Positions 61,210-64,000 of a stretch of 64,000 nt of DNA are shown here, piece by piece. Each line of letters starts with the position of its first letter. Within the stretch, counting starts at the first letter, position 1. The translations under genes were made by a program, and so were the position numbers. Source of the DNA: Dinoroseobacter sp013215265 (lineage in GTDB: Bacteria; Pseudomonadota; Alphaproteobacteria; Rhodobacterales; Rhodobacteraceae). Under the pieces are notes generated by a model that did no database searches, was not told where the DNA came from, and worked only from the letters and a program-made list of their open reading frames with translations. The stretch lies in contig OY829366.1 in the NCBI GenBank assembly GCA_963691755.1, forward strand, positions 186,001 through 250,000, read 5' to 3'.

Positions 61210-63084
61210 TTAGCCGCGTTCATTGAAGAAGTCATAGACCTTCTCTGCCAAAGCTTCCGAAATACCACTGACAGCTTTCAGATCTTCCAGATGCGCGCGA
61301 CTGACAGCTTTTGCACTTCCGAAATGCGCCAGCAGCGCGCGCTTACGCGTGGCACCTACGCCAGGGATATCATCCAGCGGCGTGGCGCCTATGGATTTAG
61401 CTCGTTTCGCACGGTGCGTGCCAATCGCAAAGCGGTGAGCTTCGTCTCGTAACCGCTGAACGAAATATAAAACTGGATCGTTGTGTTTTAGGGCAAAAAC
61501 TGGCTGACCGGGGCGGTGAAACTCTTCCTTACCATGATCCCTGTCCACGCCTTTGGCGACGCCGACAAATGGGACGTCCTCAACACCGAGATCTCCGAGA
61601 ATTTCAGCAACCGCACTTATCTGACCTGCACCACCATCGATCAAAAGGAGGTCGGGCCAAGCTTCGGTCTTTCGGTCTGGGTCTTCCTTCAACAGGCGTT
61701 TAAATCGTCGCTCCAGAACCTCTTTCATCATGCCAAAGTCGTCGCCCGGCGTGATGTCTTCCCCCTTGATGTTAAACTTTCGGTACTGGCTCTTCAGGAA
61801 CCCCTCGGGTCCGGCAACGATCATGCCCCCTACAGCATTGGTGCCTTGGATATGCGAATTGTCATAGACCTCGATTCGGTTTGGAGCAGCATCGAGATCA
61901 AAAGCGTCTGCGATACCAGCCAGTAGCTTTGATTGCGTGGCGCTTTCGCTCATCTTGCGTGCAAGACTTTCGCGTGCATTGCGCGCAGCCCCAGAGACCA
62001 GTTCAGCCTTTTCGCCGCGTAACGGCACAGCAACCGTTACCTTTCGACCATGCTTTTCCGTCAAGGCCTGAGCCATAAGGTCGACGTCTTCGATCGGGTG
62101 TGACAGCAGAACCTGCCTCGGCGGGTCACGGTCGCTGTAAAACTGGCCAATGAAAGCTTCGAGGATTTCCGCCGTTTCCGCACCCGATCCAGTGCGCGGG
62201 TAGTAGTCGCGGTTTCCCCAATTTTGGTTTGCGCGAATAAAGAAGACCTGAACGCAGGCTTGTCCCTTTTCCAAATGCAGCGCGATCACGTCGGCTTCAG
62301 TGACGCCCTGCGGATTGATACCTTGCGTAGTTTGCACCTGTGTCAGTGCTTTGATGCGATCTCGCAGGCTGGCGGCGCGTTCAAATTCCAAAGCCTCCGA
62401 GGCTGCTGCCATTTGCTCAGCCAGATTGCCCTGAACCTTAGTGGATTTGCCCGACAAGAAGCGTTCAGCGTCACGCACAAGCTCTGCATAATCCGTTTCG
62501 CTTATCTTGCCGACGCAAGGCGCACTGCAGCGCTTAATCTGGTACAGCAAGCACGGACGCGTTCGACTTTCAAACATCGCGTCAGAGCAATTGCGGAGTA
62601 AAAACACCTTCTGAAGCTGGTTGAGCGTTCGGTTGACTGACCCTGCGCTGGCAAACGGCCCGTAGTACTTGCCCTTCTCTTTTTTAGCACCACGATGTTT
62701 TTTGATCTGCGGGAAACCGTGCTCGGCGCTGACCAGAATATTTGGAAAGCTTTTGTCATCGCGCAGAAGCACATTGTAGCGCGGCTTCAGCTGCTTGATC
62801 AGATTTTGCTCAAGCAAGAGCGCCTCTGTCTCGGTACGCGTGGTCAGAAACATCATAGAGGCGGTGTCGCGGATCATGCGATCAATACGAGCCGAATGCC
62901 CAGTGGGACGCGCGTAGTTTGAAACCCGTGCCTTGAGGTTTCGAGCTTTCCCAACGTAAAGAACCCGGTTTTCAGCGTCCAGCATACGGTACACGCCAGG
63001 GCTGCCATCAATTGTTTTCAGGTAAGACTGAATAACTGCATGGCCCGTTTGAGTAACAGAATGCAAATGTTGCTCATCAGTCAT
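61210..63084 (-). CDS. uvrC: excinuclease ABC subunit C
   Basis: UvrC makes both incisions in nucleotide-excision repair. The 624-residue protein has the GIY-YIG domain (SPGVYRMLDAENRVLYVGKARNLK), the RCSAPCVGKI cysteine region, a UvrB-binding stretch (LEFERAASLRDRI), the RNase H-like nuclease domain with EVYDNSHIQGTNAVGGMIV and LLLIDGGAGQISA, and a C-terminal HhH segment (LDDIPGVGATRKRALLAHFGS). I take the ATG of MTDEQ as start; a TTG 48 bases upstream is another in-frame option. It is the first gene in the pgsA-moaD-moaE series. Confidence 0.94.
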   Translation of the reverse strand: MTDEQHLHSVTQTGHAVIQSYLKTIDGSPGVYRMLDAENRVLYVGKARNLKARVSNYARPTGHSARIDRMIRDTASMMFLTTRTETEALLLEQNLIKQLKPRYNVLLRDDKSFPNILVSAEHGFPQIKKHRGAKKEKGKYYGPFASAGSVNRTLNQLQKVFLLRNCSDAMFESRTRPCLLYQIKRCSAPCVGKISETDYAELVRDAERFLSGKSTKVQGNLAEQMAAASEALEFERAASLRDRIKALTQVQTTQGINPQGVTEADVIALHLEKGQACVQVFFIRANQNWGNRDYYPRTGSGAETAEILEAFIGQFYSDRDPPRQVLLSHPIEDVDLMAQALTEKHGRKVTVAVPLRGEKAELVSGAARNARESLARKMSESATQSKLLAGIADAFDLDAAPNRIEVYDNSHIQGTNAVGGMIVAGPEGFLKSQYRKFNIKGEDITPGDDFGMMKEVLERRFKRLLKEDPDRKTEAWPDLLLIDGGAGQISAVAEILGDLGVEDVPFVGVAKGVDRDHGKEEFHRPGQPVFALKHNDPVLYFVQRLRDEAHRFAIGTHRAKRAKSIGATPLDDIPGVGATRKRALLAHFGSAKAVSRAHLEDLKAVSGISEALAEKVYDFFNERG

Positions 63085-63132
63085 AATGCGAATCTGTGTT
63101 GGTTGCTCTGATTTGGCAAGGTTTTCAAGCAA

Positions 63133-63372
63133 GAAGGTTTCCCCAAAATCTGGGGATAAGTCCGTGGGTAAAGTTTCAATTCGAGCCCAAAACCTTAGTA
63201 AACCTACTAGTTTTTCTAGATTGCCACTTTTTTAAGCAGCTATCTAAAGTAATGATATTATTTACTTTATTTATAGACTAACGATAAGCTACTGATATTT
63301 CAGCCAGAATTCTTTTTATTTCGCGATGAAACTACGCAAAGTGGACAATTGCACAGCCACGACGCGTTCAAT
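63133..63372. other. 240-base AT-rich intergenic region between uvrC and the truncated SDR gene
   Basis: No gene is apparent. The middle is strongly AT-rich (for example TGATATTATTTACTTTATTTATAG), contrasting with the coding DNA on both sides, and should hold the uvrC promoter. A short inverted repeat, CCCCA-AAATC-TGGGG, lies just upstream of uvrC. I see no other element I can name. Confidence 0.5.
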
Positions 63373-63999
63373 CTACTCTACACCTTGGATGTCCGGGGTC
63401 TGCCAAGCCAAATGTTGCCCCCCATCTACGCATAGAAGTTGGCCTGTCACGTCATCTGCATCGATGAAGTAATTCATTGCCTGAACGATCCCTTTCGGGC
63501 TGCTCCCGCGCTCCAAAACGGTGCCGCTACGCTGCGCCGCGAAGTGCTCCGCAGTTTGGCGCGCACCTTGCATCGTGGGCCCCGGCCCGATCGCATTAAC
63601 GCGAATTCGTGGAGCCAAGGCTCGGGCCGCTGTCTGCGTGAACGCCCATAAACCCATTTTGGCAATGGTGTACGTCATGAACTCCGGCGTGAGTTTTCTG
63701 ACCCGCTGATCGACCATGTTGATCACCAGACCATGCGCAAGGGGTTCGCCATTCGCATCGCAATTCGCTTCCGGGATCTGCGCAGCGAAGGCTTGGGTCA
63801 AGAAAAGAGGAGCGCGTAAATTTGAATCGATATGGCGGTCCCAACTTTTTTGGGTCGCGCTTTCAAGTGTGTCATATTCGAAGATCGACGCATTGTTAAT
63901 GAGGATCGAGAGCGGCCCCAAAGCCTCGGTTACCTTGGGAACAAGTCCCGCTGTTTCATCCACACTCAGCAGATCTGCTTTGAAGGTTTTCGCCTTCAC
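63373..63999 (-). CDS. short-chain dehydrogenase/reductase, N-terminal part outside window
   Basis: About 208 residues of an SDR protein, truncated at the window end: the Rossmann glycine motif is missing. Visible parts are ILINNASIFE, a VINMVDQR strand, the catalytic-region YTIAKMGLWAFTQTAARAL (Tyr and Lys in TYTIAK) and RVNAIGPGPTM. Substrate unknown; the pattern with NAIGPGPTM resembles pteridine-reductase or FolM-like SDRs. It is transcribed toward uvrC and its start lies beyond the window. Confidence 0.85.
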   Translation of the reverse strand: MKAKTFKADLLSVDETAGLVPKVTEALGPLSILINNASIFEYDTLESATQKSWDRHIDSNLRAPLFLTQAFAAQIPEANCDANGEPLAHGLVINMVDQRVRKLTPEFMTYTIAKMGLWAFTQTAARALAPRIRVNAIGPGPTMQGARQTAEHFAAQRSGTVLERGSSPKGIVQAMNYFIDADDVTGQLLCVDGGQHLAWQTPDIQGVE

Positions 64000-64000
64000 G

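Noticed and set aside
60396..61226. 276-codon plus-strand frame antisense to pgsA and moaD
   Set aside because: Overlaps three well-supported genes and has shadow-like composition.
1..64000. CRISPR arrays, transposases, integrases, tRNA or rRNA genes
   Set aside because: No regularly spaced direct repeats, no transposase or integrase-like proteins, and no stretch that I could fold as a tRNA was seen.

Overview
The window looks like chromosomal core DNA of an alphaproteobacterium of the Rhodobacterales (Roseobacter group). The basis is gene content and order: argH-lysA followed by a TIGR02302/DUF4175 gene, phaA-phaB, electron-transfer flavoprotein-ubiquinone oxidoreductase, a 44-residue aa3-oxidase subunit IV, uvrC-pgsA-moaD-moaE, plant-type glutamate-cysteine ligase, ubiquinone genes, dense ATGA-overlapping operons, and several uncharacterised families typical of that order. 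I cannot name the genus. I saw no rRNA, tRNA, CRISPR array, phage or insertion sequence.

Layout. 1-5 kb: a minus-strand operon argH, two tiny lipoprotein genes, a DUF2834 gene, lysA and the start of a DUF4175 gene, with a divergent thioredoxin-like gene. 5-11 kb: an RND efflux pair, then azlCD. 11-15.3 kb: a molybdenum-cofactor operon fdhD-mobA-mobB-moeA in which MoeA carries an extra N-terminal domain. 15-24 kb: greA, etfQO, a TPR protein, ispE, polyprenyl diphosphate synthase, trmN6. 24-27 kb: phaB, phaA and an EAL protein. 27-34 kb: tag, a DsbD-alpha-like protein, yqgE, a TsaC/Sua5 protein, an acyl-CoA dehydrogenase, an MBL hydrolase and a class II amidotransferase. 34-38.5 kb: an Lrp regulator, the aa3 subunit IV, a lipoprotein, moaB, a YghU-like GST and a uracil-DNA glycosylase. 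38.6-43 kb: pyrB, two unknown genes, a PyrC-like gene, plsY. 43-49 kb: gshA, rsmE, ubiA, a BON/OmpA protein. 49-56 kb: PBP1A, glnK-amtB, sseA, smpB, dapA. 56-64 kb: lytic transglycosylase, mnmD and a separate MnmC-like oxidase, moaE, moaD, pgsA, uvrC, and a truncated SDR gene.

How genes work together. Molybdenum-cofactor genes lie in three places (11.2-15.3 kb, moaB, moaD/moaE). argH and lysA make arginine and lysine/DAP; dapA is at 55 kb. pyrB and a probably non-catalytic PyrC homologue are translationally linked through two small genes. glnK-amtB handles ammonium under nitrogen control.

I did not find a clearly new defence or mobile system. The observations most worth following are the two overlooked small lipoprotein genes between argH and lysA, the DUF429-like/MoeA fusion, the PyrC homologue lacking metal-ligand residues, the uracil-DNA glycosylase lacking most Fe-S cysteines, the dense TGCA motif cluster before glnK, and a dyad operator before the Lrp gene.
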